The translations under genes were made by a program, and so were the position numbers. Below, piece by piece: positions 34,201-47,162 of a stretch of 64,000 bases of DNA. This DNA is from Bugula neritina (lineage: Eukaryota; Bryozoa; Gymnolaemata; Cheilostomatida; Bugulidae), in contig OZ037767.1 in the NCBI GenBank assembly GCA_964035545.1, forward strand, positions 10,592,207 to 10,656,206, written 5' to 3'. Each line of letters opens with the position of its first letter. The stretch's first letter is position 1. The notes below the pieces were generated by a model that was not told the DNA's origin, ran no database searches, and saw only the letters and a program-made list of their open reading frames with translations.

Positions 34201-35902
34201 AATAATTATATGCTGTTGAAGTTATACAGCTAATCTTCAACACTTACCTAATCGTCGTACTTGCCATTATCAATGTAGAAATTTGTTATATTGGGAACAC
34301 AGCTACTGTAAATATGCTTATTTGATTGTACAAAGTTCAACTAATAATAAAAGTCTTATCAATAGATAATGAAAAATAAATATAATAATTGATTTAGTTT
34401 ATAACATATTGGTGACTGGAATAACTGTACTTTCCTTGTTCGTCTCTGTATAGAAAGTTTGTAATTAAGTGAAATTATAAACAAAAATTTGATTGTTTAA
34501 AGGATTAGCTGTAAAATAATTATGTATATAAACAGGAAATGTAATAAATTATTTTAACTTTGATCTTTTCCACTAAATGTGTTCATAACTTCCTCATGTA
34601 TCAAGTGGGTTATATATACATGTATACATATATATGCATGTAGCTGTAGATTTCGTCACAGGCAAGAATATATCGTATAGTTGACGATGACTTTACCTTA
34701 TAGAGATTTGCTTATAAATTGTTGTTAATGATGTGGTACACTAATTATGTTATGTCGAATTTATGCTAAGATAAGGCATGTGTCTATAGTGAATAGGTTC
34801 AAGTAGTCTCTTTTTTATAGACGCTCTTTTAAGCTGGAAATGTACATTTTCATGACAATTGTGTTGGAAGGCATTCATTTTATTTCACTATAATAAAATA
34901 AATGTATTACTTAAACTTATAGTCAAATGTAGTAAGTTCACTGTAACACTTACTAGTATACAAAGATATTTTTATATCTAGATCATCTTAACATGTTCAA
35001 ACAGATTGCTGATGTTCAATTGAAACTGGATATATTTCCAATACAATCTACATGTATATACATTTATATATTATATGCTTACTCTACCAAATAGATCAAT
35101 ATCATATTGGATAGGTAGTGATGGAGAGTGATGAAATGAAACTAACGCATTGTAATCTAACCTCGTTTGAATATGAAAACCTTAGAAGCCAAAACTTCAA
35201 TCAGTTTGACTATTCTTTGATATAACCAACGAAATCTGGCAAATTGCCCGCTTTACATATAAAGGTAAAATGCATTCTTTTAAATAGTAAAATTATATGC
35301 ATTTATTCATTTTATTCTATAAAAAAACATATACAATTTGTAAAAAATTACAACTCAATATCTTCACAAGTGTATTTAATACAGGGTAAAAATAAGCATC
35401 TAGACCAGTGAAAAACAGACCAGTTACATCACAGCTAAAATACTCATAATGCAAGAGTTGATATTTAGTTCCTTAAAACTTATAACAAATAATATTTACA
35501 TATAAACTGCAGTGATTAGATAAGGCTGTGAATACATTGTAAAGGCAGCAATGTTCAATGGAGCTGTAATAGTGTATATACAGGCTTTACAAGTTTACTA
35601 ATATATATAATTGCAGTACTGTAAAAATAAAATTTTTGGAATTTTCTAGAGCTTTCAGACATTTCAATTTTTATTATATACAAAAGAGTACAGAGTACAC
35701 TATTATTTTAGTTTTGGCTGAGTTTGATAAGTCTTCAGCATTACTGTGTAACCAGCAGCTTTTTCCATATATGTTTATGACCACAGCCTACAGTTAGTGA
35801 CACTAAACACCGTAACTACTACTAATCACTGTAATAGTTGCAGTCAGTGTAACTAACACTACTCACTGTGAATACCACTATAGTCACTCTAATAACTGGT
35901 GA
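31250..35902. other. Spacer between GPCR and CWF19L2
   Basis: Mostly AT-rich sequence. A few minus-strand stretches look exon-like and are listed separately (32116-34057). Nothing recognisable is seen from about 34450 to 35900. Confidence 0.4.
32116..34057 (-). other. Possible exons of an unidentified gene
   Basis: Exon-like segments on the minus strand are: 34057 to about 33942 (after ACATTTCAG, reads DNKFSPTSSQRMSDEICCE to NFVDKL and a stop); 33434-33327 (after TTTGACAG, reads SSNFMIIGSHLAKG to ASNH, donor GTAAGTAG); about 32910-32877 (after AAATTAG, reads TCSAVYVGAW); and about 32327-32116 (reads EYDLIAISEHAV to NRLFQTL and a stop). Each has ordinary coding-like composition, but the phases between them do not all agree, and I recognise no family. 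This may be one or two real genes, a decayed gene, or chance. Confidence 0.25.
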
Positions 35903-38900
35903 CTATTTACTATCACTATCACTGTCACTATCTTTAGTTATTGTGAAGTCATAAGATTTCCACATCTTGGAGAAAGTCATCACCTTCTTTCTCTGGTCTT
36001 CAAAACTTTCCTTACGAGGATTTTTCCATAGCCTTGGCTCAACATCCATCATGCCCCCGACCACTTCCTACAATAAATGTGAATAGTGTGTTCAGCATCA
36101 GCACTAAGGCTAACAATCGATATAAAACTAGAATACCAGAGGCTACTTACTTGGCCAAAGTACCACGGGAAACTGTGCTCCTCTTCAATGACATGAGCAA
36201 AACCACCTTGTAGCCCAAAATCCACAGAAAAGTAAGGGAAGCCTTTGGGGACGCAGTTGCGAATGCTCTTTTTGCTAATATCAATCAGCTTTTTATTCTG
36301 TGCCCAATCTTTCTCGCATTCATCTATAGCTTTCTGTAAAATATAATTTACATGTGCATAGCAAAAAACCAGTTGCACATGAAAGATGCAGAGAGAGGAT
36401 AGATATTGAAGAAGTTGTACACAACCAGCCATCTTTAAAAGAATTTAAGGCAAAATTATGAGAAATTTAATAACTTGTCTAATAGAGCAATAAATTACAA
36501 TAAAACTAAATATTGACCAAGTACAGCTCTACAGTACTTGAGTTCCATATTCTAGAGTTCTAATACCGAATTAGCTCTCACCTATTTGATTTTATATTAC
36601 CATTCTTTACATTTAATTGACACAGAACACTAAGTATCTTCACCAGGAAACTGCAGAAACTGACCTTGAAGTATATTGGAGCAAGGTCACCCAACTCCTG
36701 TGGCAACGGAACACACTCAATGGCCATGTGAGGGAGCCTCTTCAGGTTTTTGCTGCATTCCATGAACACACAGTCCTGGCCATCATCTGCAAACATCTTT
36801 GTGAGGACTCGCCTGAACTCCTGAATAGTCACATGTACTTATAGAATAGTCAGATATTTTATATACTTACAGTATAGTCAGATATATTATATACTTACAG
36901 TATAGTCAGATATATTATATACTTACAGTATATTCAGATATATTATACACTTACAGTATATTCAGATATATTATACACTTATAGTATATTCAGATATATT
37001 ATATACTTATAGTATAGTCAGATATATTATATACTTACAGTATATTCAGATATATTATACACTTATAGTATAGTCAGATATATTATATACTTACAGTATA
37101 TTCAGATATATTATATACTTATAGTATAGTCAGATATATTATATACTTACAGTATATTCAGATATATTATACACTTATAGTATAGTCAGATATATTATAC
37201 ACTTATAAGTCAGCCAATGAAGGAGCAGATCTTCTCACCTGAATTTCATTCCAGACATCTTCATCGCATACAGTAGATGACATACAATGGTGAATGGGAA
37301 GAATCCTACAATGACCTTGACATAGTGACTCCTTCTCCGGCATACACAAATACGTCTGCAAAATATTATACATGCATCCAATTTAAAACCCAGCATTTCC
37401 TGTTAAACATAAAACAGTAGAGATGAGTCATGCTGCATGAGTCATCTCTCTCCGAGCAGCACTCAACAGAATCTATCGACTCATAACATTCTCAGCACCT
37501 CCAGTAAAAAAGAAATTTCAATACCTATAACTATGTATGTCAATGAACATTGCCAAAGACATCGTTTATACAGACTGCTAGCACATGACCAATTACAACA
37601 GAGTTTTAAAACATAATCCAGAATTGTCTGACTCACATTCTTAGCCACAGATATAATCAAGTGTTTGGTTTTATTTTCTAGACATTCCTTGCAGTTATCC
37701 AGTGTCTGACTCATCTGTTTGCTCTCAGCTTTAGCCCTTTGTTGCTGTTGGTGAACCGCCCTGGATGGGTCGTACTCTAAACGTGCCTTGTTTATCATAG
37801 CATCGTCTATTTGGTTATCATCGTCAGTCTTCTCTGTCACCTACAAAGTGAGTGATAATGAGAGAAGATGGAAGGAAAATTGGCCCATTACAATATACTG
37901 CAACAAATATTGAAGGCTATCTTTAAAGACATTCTGCCAGTATATAAAAGGTTTGAGATTCCAACAAATAGATTACATATATTCTTTAATCTACAAAATC
38001 CTTAACCCTACTATATTATACAAATTATTTCTGATGGATGTATCTTTATACCTGGTCGATTCAACAAATTTTAAACCTTCTACTTGAAGGAAAACGTGGA
38101 GGAATGAAAAAGCAACCAATCATCTATATACCCTACTTGCTCTGCATGTATGGTGAATAGAATGAACACAGAACTCACTTTGGCTGCCATCTTGGAGAAC
38201 ATGTAATGTTGATCTTCGGCAGTAGTTGTCCTCTCTGCCTGCACCTATAAGAGGTACAAGAGTCTAAACAAGAGAGCGTTGGTTGTTCCAACTGCATACA
38301 TAATGTTTTAGAAGAGAGCCCTTTTTTCCCTTCCTCCCTCTCCAGATACTAATAAATCCAAGTGAAATACTCCACTAAGTTACGATGACAGACATAAACA
38401 CGATGTACAAACCATGTCCTTAATACTGAATCTGTCGTCATCTGCAAAGTATCTCTCCCGCTCGCCCTTCTCATTATGGGTCGTGACCTTCTTAGCTTTA
38501 CGTCTTCGGCCCCCTGCAGGGGCGGCATCTTGGTCCAGTGATTCAACAGGACGAATGTTACCAAACTTATCCGCGTGGGACAGTATGACTACCTGTGATA
38601 ATGTAAACTGCATGATGTCATAGTAGGCTACAACATACTATACAACCCATATAGTGTATATACTATATCATACTATACTACCTGCATTATACTACCGATA
38701 TTATATATACTACCTGTAACGTATATACCATGCTATATTACATATACTACCTGTAGTATTATATATATTTTGAACATTTTGAATATCACACATGTAACAG
38801 GTTGTGGCCATCAGCAATAAAAAAAATCAATCAAACGGCTCAAAAAATCACCGTATTTAGCTGGTGAGCTTTGCACGTGGTACCAACGCATAAACATTGT

Positions 38901-41900
38901 ACCAAAACCATTTCAAATGACAATAAGCATGTTGGGGCTGTGTAGATATACACTTGTTATTATCACCTTTCACCCCTGTTATTCTCATAGCAGAAGACAA
39001 GCACCACAAACAGTCACCTTTTCTGATTCTTTGTGGGTCTTAACACCAGATGTTCTGGCTTTCCTGGCATTCTCCAGTTTCAGCTTCAACTCTGTTACCA
39101 TTTCGTCATTTCCCATCAGCTCTGCGCGGAGTATTTTAGCACCGAGAGCGTTCATCTCATCGTCAGTCAGCGGTGCCTGGAATCATTCCACCCAAATCAC
39201 TTTGACATCACAACACACAGCATATGTCACCTTGACAACACATGTCACCTTGACAACACTGGTCACCATGACAACACTGGTCACTATGACAACACTGGTC
39301 ACTATGACAACACTGGTCACTATGACAACACTGGTCACTATGACAACAAATAACATAACCTACCATAGCATCATCACTTCCAGCTATACTATGGCATACA
39401 TTATTATTCTCTTCAACAATGTACACAGTATATTCAACTCACAGCCATAGAAGTGTCTTCTGCGTCAGATTCTCCACTGGAGGCCTCAGAAGAGCTAGGA
39501 TTACTGGGTGAGCTGTCCGCAGGAGGGTTAGCTTTTGCTAGACTCCGTACCCCACCTGCAACTACATCCCATAACTATGCAAGATTCTACTACTAGGTAA
39601 GAATAGAAAACAATATACACTAACAGGAAGCTGTTAAAGTAACTTGTTTCAGCATACAGCCGTCATACCTTGAGATTTAGTACTCTCATCAGCTTTCACT
39701 CTAGTCTCAGAACCTAAAACAATTATCATGTATCACATTAAATCTCAGTAGCACAGTGAGTTACTCTAGAAACTGTACTATAAACAACTGAACACATACT
39801 CTAGTTGCAAACCAACTTTTCAACAGCCACCAATAGAAGCAGAGACACCTTGAATTTGTCTGCATTTCAACTTTGCAAGTTGAAAAGTTTTTAAAAAAAT
39901 GTTACAATAATTCCTATTACAAAGTAGCTGTGTCTAGTATTATAATACCTCCACTGGCAACTATTATGTTAACATAATCATAATTACTAATGTAATAACC
40001 TCCAGGTGTTGAGGAAACAGGCTACACGAATTTTATTTTTTTAACTCATACTATTTCAAAATATGGTATTTTTATTAATTTTATACATGTTCCTACTTTA
40101 AATGCATATTTTCCAGGTGCACTCTTGTATAAAGAAGATAAAGTTAATGCAGTTAAGCATATTAACTTTATAATTGTATATAAATAGACTACAATATTCA
40201 AGCTTATCATAATATTATTAAAAGATATCAAAGATATATGACTAGCCTGGTTTTCTCCATGATGGTGTGTAACCGTCGCTGCTACTGGCACCATTTACTG
40301 GTTTCTTAAATGGCTCTTTGGGCTTTTCTGGCAAGTCCGACTCTCCTGGCTTCATAAACCTGCAAAACGTAACACAGAAAATTGTTGCGAATCTTAATAA
40401 ATCGTCCTGAGTTCGCGCAAGAAAAAACGTACCACATAATGAACAGGTATAGGTACCTTCTTTTATGAGGTGGCGACACCTGACTTCTATCTGCTCTCTC
40501 AGAAACAGTTCTGTCTGTGCGCGACCTTGACATTTCAGTTGACCCACTTCTGCTTCTTCTGTGTCGTCTGCTATTTGACCTACTTCTGCTTCTTCTGCGT
40601 CTTCTGCTATTTGACCTACTTCTGCTTCTTTTGTGTTGTCTGCTATTTGACCTACTTCTGCTTCTTCCATATCGTCTGCTATTTGACCTACTTCTACTTC
40701 TTCTATGCCGTCTGCTATTTGACCTACTTCTACTTCTTCTATGTCTCCTGGTTGTTGACCTACTTCTGCTTCTTTCAGTTGACCTAGTATTTGATGCAGT
40801 ATTCTTAAGCAACTCTTCTTCACGTTCCGCTTCCATTATCATAATCTCTAAGTTTTCAAGTGACTGAAATGAAACATTATTCATACAACAAATCTACTGA
40901 CATTAGAACACCATTTACTTATTTCTAACTTCTGCAATAGAAATAGCTTATGTAAGCTTTTCGCCTTTGCATATATCGCTAAACTTTAATATAAACATTT
41001 TAGTAATGTGTATTTATATATATATATAGCAGCTTTAAACTTTATTCATACCAAAAATTAACAAAGTCAAGTGCATTACTCTTGAGAAAATGAGTTAAAA
41101 TCTAATAAAAACATTACCTGAAATGTAAGATTAAAGAAGTTTCTTCAAGGAAAATTTATATAAATTTAAAAACTTCCAATTCCCAACCAATTAGGACCTT
41201 TCTAAACTGAATTTTATGTTATAAAACCAATTTATACTTTTCTACTGCAATAATAAAATAACGCTGAAACTCAAAAACAAGTAAAAGGTATATATAAATA
41301 ACTATTCACAGTGAACAAAGAACACGTCAGCTCACCCCATATCGTTCTTCGGCAATAGACTCCATACTCTGCCCAGTTTCAGCTGCCAGCTGCTCACACC
41401 GTGAATACGCCTTCTTCAAGAATGGCAGACTGTGTTTTGGTAACGAGTCAGCAGGCTTGTCTTCTTCCGGTAAACCTAAGATAACCAGCATAGCCGGTCT
41501 ACACTATATGGTGTAGTGATTATACACTTCACTGTATAGTAACTCTACATTACACTATGTAGTAGCTCTATACCACAGTGTAGTAACTCTATACCACACT
41601 GTGTAGTAACTCTATACCACAGTGTAGTAACTCTACACTTCACTTTATGGTAACTATACACTACACTGTATAGTCACTATACATTACACTGTATAGTCAC
41701 TATACACTACACTGTATAGTCACTCTAGACTGCATAGTCACTGTATACTACACTGCATAGTCACTGTATACTATACTGCATAGTCACTCTACACTAGACT
41801 GTATAGTCAGTAGTCACTTCACACTACATTGACTAGTAATTCTACATTTCAAGTTTAGAATCGCTAAAAAAGATGATACCTGTTTTATTGTGCAACATTA

Positions 41901-44436
41901 TTATAATAAAATACCATAATGTATCACCTTGCCGAGACCCTGACTTCCAGTAAGGGTTAAGTTCTCTTTCATGAGCTCCAGGCTCATCCAGAACTTTCTC
42001 TTCCTTTTCCACGTCTGCATACTGCAACTTATCTTGCTTGATCTTCTCACGCAGCTCTAACCGAGATATGGTAGGAATAGATGCAGAGTCCAAGTTCATC
42101 CAATCATCTCGCTGTAACTTAGGACCCTAAAATTGTTCAACCATATAAATGAGAGCTTAGTAGTAGAAGTGGGAAACAAATTCCCAAATAATTTAAATCC
42201 ATTAACTTGAGGCAACACGGATAGGTTAGTTTTACATATTTCAATGCTCCAGTCAAACAAATTTGAATCCTAGAATTGTCAGGTTCAACGTAGCAGATAC
42301 GCCACATTCATCTTTTATAAAAATGAAACAATAGTTGTGTTCTTTTAATACTTCATCCAGTATAAACCCCAACAAAATGTGTTTGCATACAAAATAATAA
42401 CATAGAGGAAACAATTACCAAATAACCCAATGTTTGAATGGTGAGTGAAACAACATAAAAAACTTGAAGTTACAAAGCAGGAGTATTTTTTAAAGCTCTT
42501 GGACAACCAAATACCATGGGAATTGCACACTCACTTTGACAACAGCTGTTGTTGTGTCATTACTGTCAGCTGTTTGGTCAGCCACTGTAACATCCTGTTT
42601 ACTTTTAGTTTTTTCTACCCACATCTCTTCTTCCTGCAGTTTAAATAGTACAAGAGAAAATAACAAACAGTCTTCAGCTTTCTTAACTAGATTAAACAAA
42701 CTATTAGAGAGGCACAAGCAGTGCCCGAATGACCATCCACCTGCAGAAGGAAAGACTTACCAACTAGTTTTAGTACCCAGTCCAGTAGATAAACAAAAAA
42801 ATGAACAATGTGATATAGTCTTCAATTTGCTGATAACCCAATTTTTTATAGAACAACATAAAGATCATAATAACTAATGAGTATCAGTATATTCTAACTA
42901 CTAACAATAAGAGTAAATGTAAAGTTACTGCTGAGTGTCTTAATTATTATTATGAGTATGACTAATATCAATCATAAGCAGACAATGACAATCAGAGATA
43001 AGCAGACGACAATAAGCAGACAACAAGCAAAGCTCTAACCTCTGATTCTGATAAATCACTTTTTGAATTCTTCTTTGACTTTTTTGCCTTCTTATCTCGT
43101 TTACTGTGCTTCTCTTTCTTAAGTTTTTTCATTTTCTTTTTCATTTTCTACAGAAAGACACAAAACAACCAAAACATGAATTTCAAAACCTGTCTACTTT
43201 CACATCACTCTCTAATTCATGCTATATAATCTACACTTTGCGAAATCCAAAGCTCTCAAAGGATGAAGCAGAACTAAAGTATTATAGTTATTTTATTTTA
43301 CTGTATATAGTAGCAGTTCAAAGATTATTATTATGAGCTAACTTTGTGCACCAGTTCAAAACTATGAATACGAAACCAAATATCTCTATCGTTACAACCT
43401 GCCATAGTTATATAAAATGGGTAGTCTCTACGACACTAAATCGACAGGACCTCCTTGCTTCGATAAACAAGGTTAGGCTACCTTCACAGCACAAAACCTG
43501 TTCATTTAATAATTGTAAACTCTCAACTGTCTAGAAATGCTAATAGAAGGCAGAGCGTTCTTTCACCAAATAGCTAATAAGAAACACAATTTTATTGTGG
43601 AGAGCAAATAATTGTTCATGTTATGTCAAACAATTAGAGAGCACCTGCTGTCTAAGGGCTAGAGCATTGGCTCAGTAAACACGAGGTCAGGGGTTCGAAC
43701 CCCAGTAAAGGCCGTTGGTGCTGTTAGAAAGAGTATCCAGTCATAATTGCTCCTGTGCCCCATATGAATAAGTCTTTAGTCCCCTTTATAAAAACCTTTT
43801 CCATCAAGGGTTTTTCACAGGGATAGTGACTATAAACTTGCATGAGTTTTTTATGTCAAACAATTGTACTACATTACCAAATCATTTTGATAAATTGTGC
43901 AATTGCTATATGGCAATAAGAGCTCTTTACTAACGCAGGTATAACACATGCATCATTATTCAAACATAAACATAGTAGTGCAAGTTTATAACTAAAGCAC
44001 ACACAAAGGTTGAAGGCCCGACTACCCCCCCCCCTACTGTACTCACTTTTGCCTGTCTGCTCAAATTGTCACTCAGCTCTGGTAACAGCCACTTATCTTC
44101 TCCTCTTGCTTTTGCTGCTGCAGCTTTCTTTTCTTCAATGTCATATTTTCTCTTGGCCTAAGGTTGTATGGAGAGTGTACTGGTGAAGTTAATGAAACTG
44201 ATTATAAAACTCTATTATTATTAGAAAACACAGACAAATCTAAAAATACTTGCAACTTGAACCTAATCTCAGCCATTCACTCAATTTATTTCCAACACTC
44301 ATCTACAACACTGACAATACGTAGTTACCACAAATAAAAGTAATAACAATTAACTAACCTCATTCAATATTTGCTCTCGAGCTTGCCTTTTTTCTGCTCG
44401 TTTTGCCTCCAATTCCCGCTCACTGTGAAACTCCAT
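35903..44436 (-). CDS. CWF19L2: CWF19-like protein 2, spliceosome-associated lariat-turnover factor
   Basis: Eighteen exons join in phase to 880 aa, close to the vertebrate length: 44436-44359, 44157-44047, 43147-43040, 42633-42535, 42126-41928, 41475-41336, 40863-40457, 40359-40247, 39713-39669, 39555-39443, 39176-39018, 38592-38413, 38244-38179, 37840-37637, 37355-37239, 36820-36665, 36333-36151 and 36067-35903. The N-terminal ~100 residues are Lys/Glu-rich; [18 protein letters not shown] and [16 protein letters not shown] are family landmarks. Residues about 640-765 are the CwfJ N-terminal domain ([25 protein letters not shown] at 688-698, where the family usually has GHC-hydrophobic-P-x-QHH). 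Residues about 766-880 are the second CwfJ domain ([28 protein letters not shown]). Known relatives associate with the spliceosome and intron-lariat debranching. The intron after exon 8 uses a GC donor (CAG|GCTAGT). The start is the first in-frame Met before the acidic/basic helix; an upstream exon is possible. Confidence 0.93.
36842..37205 (-). repeat. 28-bp minisatellite filling a CWF19L2 intron
   Basis: About 13 units of 28 bp occupy almost the whole intron between exons 15 (ends 37239) and 16 (starts 36820). On the gene strand each unit carries CTGTAAGTATAT or CTATAAGTATAT (5'-splice-site-like) and ATATCTGACTATA or ATATCTGAATATA (branchpoint-like CTGAC). The intron's own 3' end (CATGTGACTATTCAG) looks like a diverged unit. 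Confidence 0.85.
39206..39350. repeat. 18-bp minisatellite in CWF19L2 intron 10
   Basis: Tandem ACTGGTCACTATGACAAC units with minor variants (ACATGTCACCTTGACAAC at the left). The length is a multiple of three, so long frames run through it on both strands, but it lies between exons at 39443 and 39176. Confidence 0.85.
40530..40790 (-). repeat. 36-nt coding minisatellite encoding an RS domain
   Basis: Within exon 7 of CWF19L2, about six to seven 36-nt units each encode a version of [12 protein letters not shown]. Together they make an arginine-serine domain at roughly residues 266-345. Confidence 0.85.
41495..41830. repeat. Degenerate minisatellite in CWF19L2 intron 5
   Basis: Units like ACACTGTATAGTCACTATAC, with variant spacing, fill most of the intron between exons 5 (41928) and 6 (41475). 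Confidence 0.75.
43640..43848 (+). mobile_element. tRNA-Thr-like SINE, family 1 (copy c)
   Basis: Located in a CWF19L2 intron, antisense to the gene. It contains GGGGTTCGAACCCC, GTTAGAAAGAGTATCCAGTC, CCTGTGCCCCAT and TCACAGGGATAGTGACTATAAA. Confidence 0.75.
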
Positions 44437-47162
44437 TTTTATTTTAATAAATCTACAAAATTGATGAAATAAATGCAGAACATATAAATATTCATACCCT
44501 GTAAGAAAACTGTTCATTTTACACAATATCAACAATAATTTAATTTGCAAGAATAGTCATACGTCATTTTCCAACTCAATGAACAACAACGTACTTTCTC
44601 TAGTGTTGCAAAAGTCAATTTGATACTTTGAAGGGGCTACACAATGACTGTCACTGTCATACTGAATGTGGTATTTATTATTACTGCTATACCTTAGATT
44701 ATCTTTTACTTACAGCACATACTAGGCCAGTGCTCTAACAGCTGCTTTCTACGTTTAATAAACTTATACTTACAAATAATATATATTATCAAATGCTCAT
44801 ACCAATAATCACAATCAAGTATTAATTTTGTAATTGTTATTTTAAAGACTACCATAATGATATGAAAATAATCATAATGATTGTAAGTTTTATTGTTTTA
44901 TTATTTATTTGCAGTTACTTAAATACTTACTGCTTTACTCTAAAACTATAAATAAAGTGAAATATAATATTATTAACAATTTAATCAATAATATCGATAT
45001 ACAATAGCTGAAATTGAATTGGTATTACAATGACAATTGCAACATTATTATCAATATCAATATTCATATTGATAGCGATATTTTTATTGGTGTTGTATAG
45101 CAAATTCAATAGGCTACTATATATTATATCTATATTCATACTGAATATGAAATTGATGTTAAATATACTAATGCTAATGCAGTATATGTAATACCACAAG
45201 TACATGCTATTTTAATTTGTGAATGCCGATACTTATAGCACAGTATGAGTATAGAGTATAATAATTAATTGTAAATTTAGCATGTACTAATACTTATACT
45301 TATTAAGTGAGGTATAGCTTAAGAGTTATACTTATGCTTAAAGGACTGGTAAAGGCAGCATCAAACTAATTATAATTCTAATAGGATTATGCCTATCAGT
45401 ATGAGTATGACTATCAGTATGAGTATGATTCTGATGAGTAGAATTAAATACATAAGAGCCGTGAACTATGACCATCATACACCAACAATAATCATAGCCA
45501 TAATAATAACGCTAAAAGTAAATTGATTTTCCTGGAACTACTACAATAACAAGTACAACAGTCCTTATAAACTTTACTTTTTATAATGATTCATGCCCAT
45601 TCTGTGTCTACTCCTGCGGCTACTCTTAGCGACTAGTCTTGTGTTGTGTATAACTATCACTATAAGTATCAGTATGAGTATGTAGTACAATAATCAAAAT
45701 CATAATGATAATCCTAATGACTAAAAGTAAAAATAAATCTAATCACTTTAGTCTACTGAGTAATCACTAATCAGTAATGAGTAACTAAAAGTAAGTCTAA
45801 GGCTAATGATTATCATTATCATATCATAGTGGAGGGTATAACTATAAGTATAAATAAAAGTAAACGTAAGAGTATCAGGCTACTGCTGCAGGGTGATTCA
45901 CAATTAGTGAATTACATTTTGATTTAATTTTAATCACTTTAATTTAATGCGAGTGTGACTAAAAGTTAGAGTAAACTGAAAGTCTAACAGTAACACTATG
46001 ACTAACACCCTAACAGTAAGTAGGTAACACTAACAGTAAATGTAACAGTATGAGCTACTGTAACTGCAGAACTAACTTTAAGTTTAAGCTAAATTGTAAC
46101 AGAACACCGAACAGTATGAGTTTGACTGCGACATTGACTATAAGTATGACTTAGTCTTATGAGTAGGTGACCATCACCAAGTCTAACACTAACAGTAACT
46201 GTAACTGTAAGTCACTAAGTGTAATACCAACAGTAACAGGAACGTGTAACTCACTAACTGTAAGTTTTAGTTTACCAATTACAATTATTAGAGTAAGACT
46301 ATTAATATGATTTAGGGTGCTGTATTATACTACATAGGCTGAAATTACCCAATTCTAAACCAGGGTATACTAAAAATTCAACAATAACAGTTATACACCT
46401 TTAACTGTATAAGTTTTGCTTGCTAGTAAGTAGTTATTAACTAGAGTCTTGAAATTAATTATCAAATACATACATACTAGAAAGAAATTGACTCGCTAAA
46501 TGAAGCCTTTCACATAATCAGAAGTGATCGGTTTTTCAAAAAAGTTCATACTAAATTACGCCAGCGAGACAACACAATCAAAAGGTCAGAGTCTGCTAAA
46601 ATAAAAAGTTGTAAAAATAGGTTTATGAGCAGCTTCCAGGTTGGGGTTGACTGAGTACAGTAGTTGCGAGTTCTCTAGTTTGGAGTTGGGGTTTATTGAA
46701 TTCCAAACCCGAGAATTCTCAACTACTGCACTCAGTCAGCCCCAACTTATCAAACTATTTTAGTCGTGCTCTGATGCAATGAACTCAATAGCTCAGTGCT
46801 CTGATGTGCACAATTACTCTATTAGCTAAGTGAAGGTCGCCACATAAAACTAATTGATGTCTCTTATAGTTGTTATGTTAAAGATACATTTTATATAAAG
46901 AGATCAAGTCACTAAGTACAAAGTTTTTCATCAGTTGAAAGCTTCGTTTCAGTGTGAGTGTTAGCTTAAGCAACTGCATAAAAGCATTTTTTAAAACATG
47001 AATCCTGTAGAAATAAACTTGAAGTGAATTTTCCTGTTTTTAAGATTTAGTTTTTTATGCAATTATAAATTATTTCTGCACATCGCTTTTAGCTTTGCTG
47101 ATTTTGCAAATATCCATATTGATATTCAATTTCATATTCATATTGATATTGAAATAATCATC
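44437..47162. other. Divergent intergenic region, cryptically simple
   Basis: This 2.7-kb spacer separates the divergently transcribed CWF19L2 and ADPGK genes and must contain both promoters, though no TATA box is obvious. About 44950-46300 is dominated by words such as AGTATGAGTATGA, TAACAGTAACTG and ACTAACAGTAA without a regular period. An imperfect inverted repeat lies at about 46634-46750. Confidence 0.5.
46634..46750. repeat. Imperfect inverted repeat (MITE-like)
   Basis: The left arm TTGGGGTTGACTGAGTACAG continues into TAGTTGCGAGTTCT. The right arm AGAATTCTCAACTACTGCAC continues into TCAGTCAGCCCCAAC. A related right arm (GCACTGCAATCAGTCAGCCC) occurs near 61492-61520. Confidence 0.55.

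Noticed and set aside
36842-37205. CRISPR-like array
   Set aside because: Contiguous 28-bp tandem units without spacers in a eukaryotic intron; a minisatellite.
39033-39353. Long plus-strand frame over CWF19L2 exon 11 and the 18-bp repeat
   Set aside because: It is the antisense of a well-supported exon plus a period-18 repeat that stays open by length.
40470-40867. Leucine/phenylalanine-rich plus-strand frames
   Set aside because: Antisense shadow of the RS-repeat exon.
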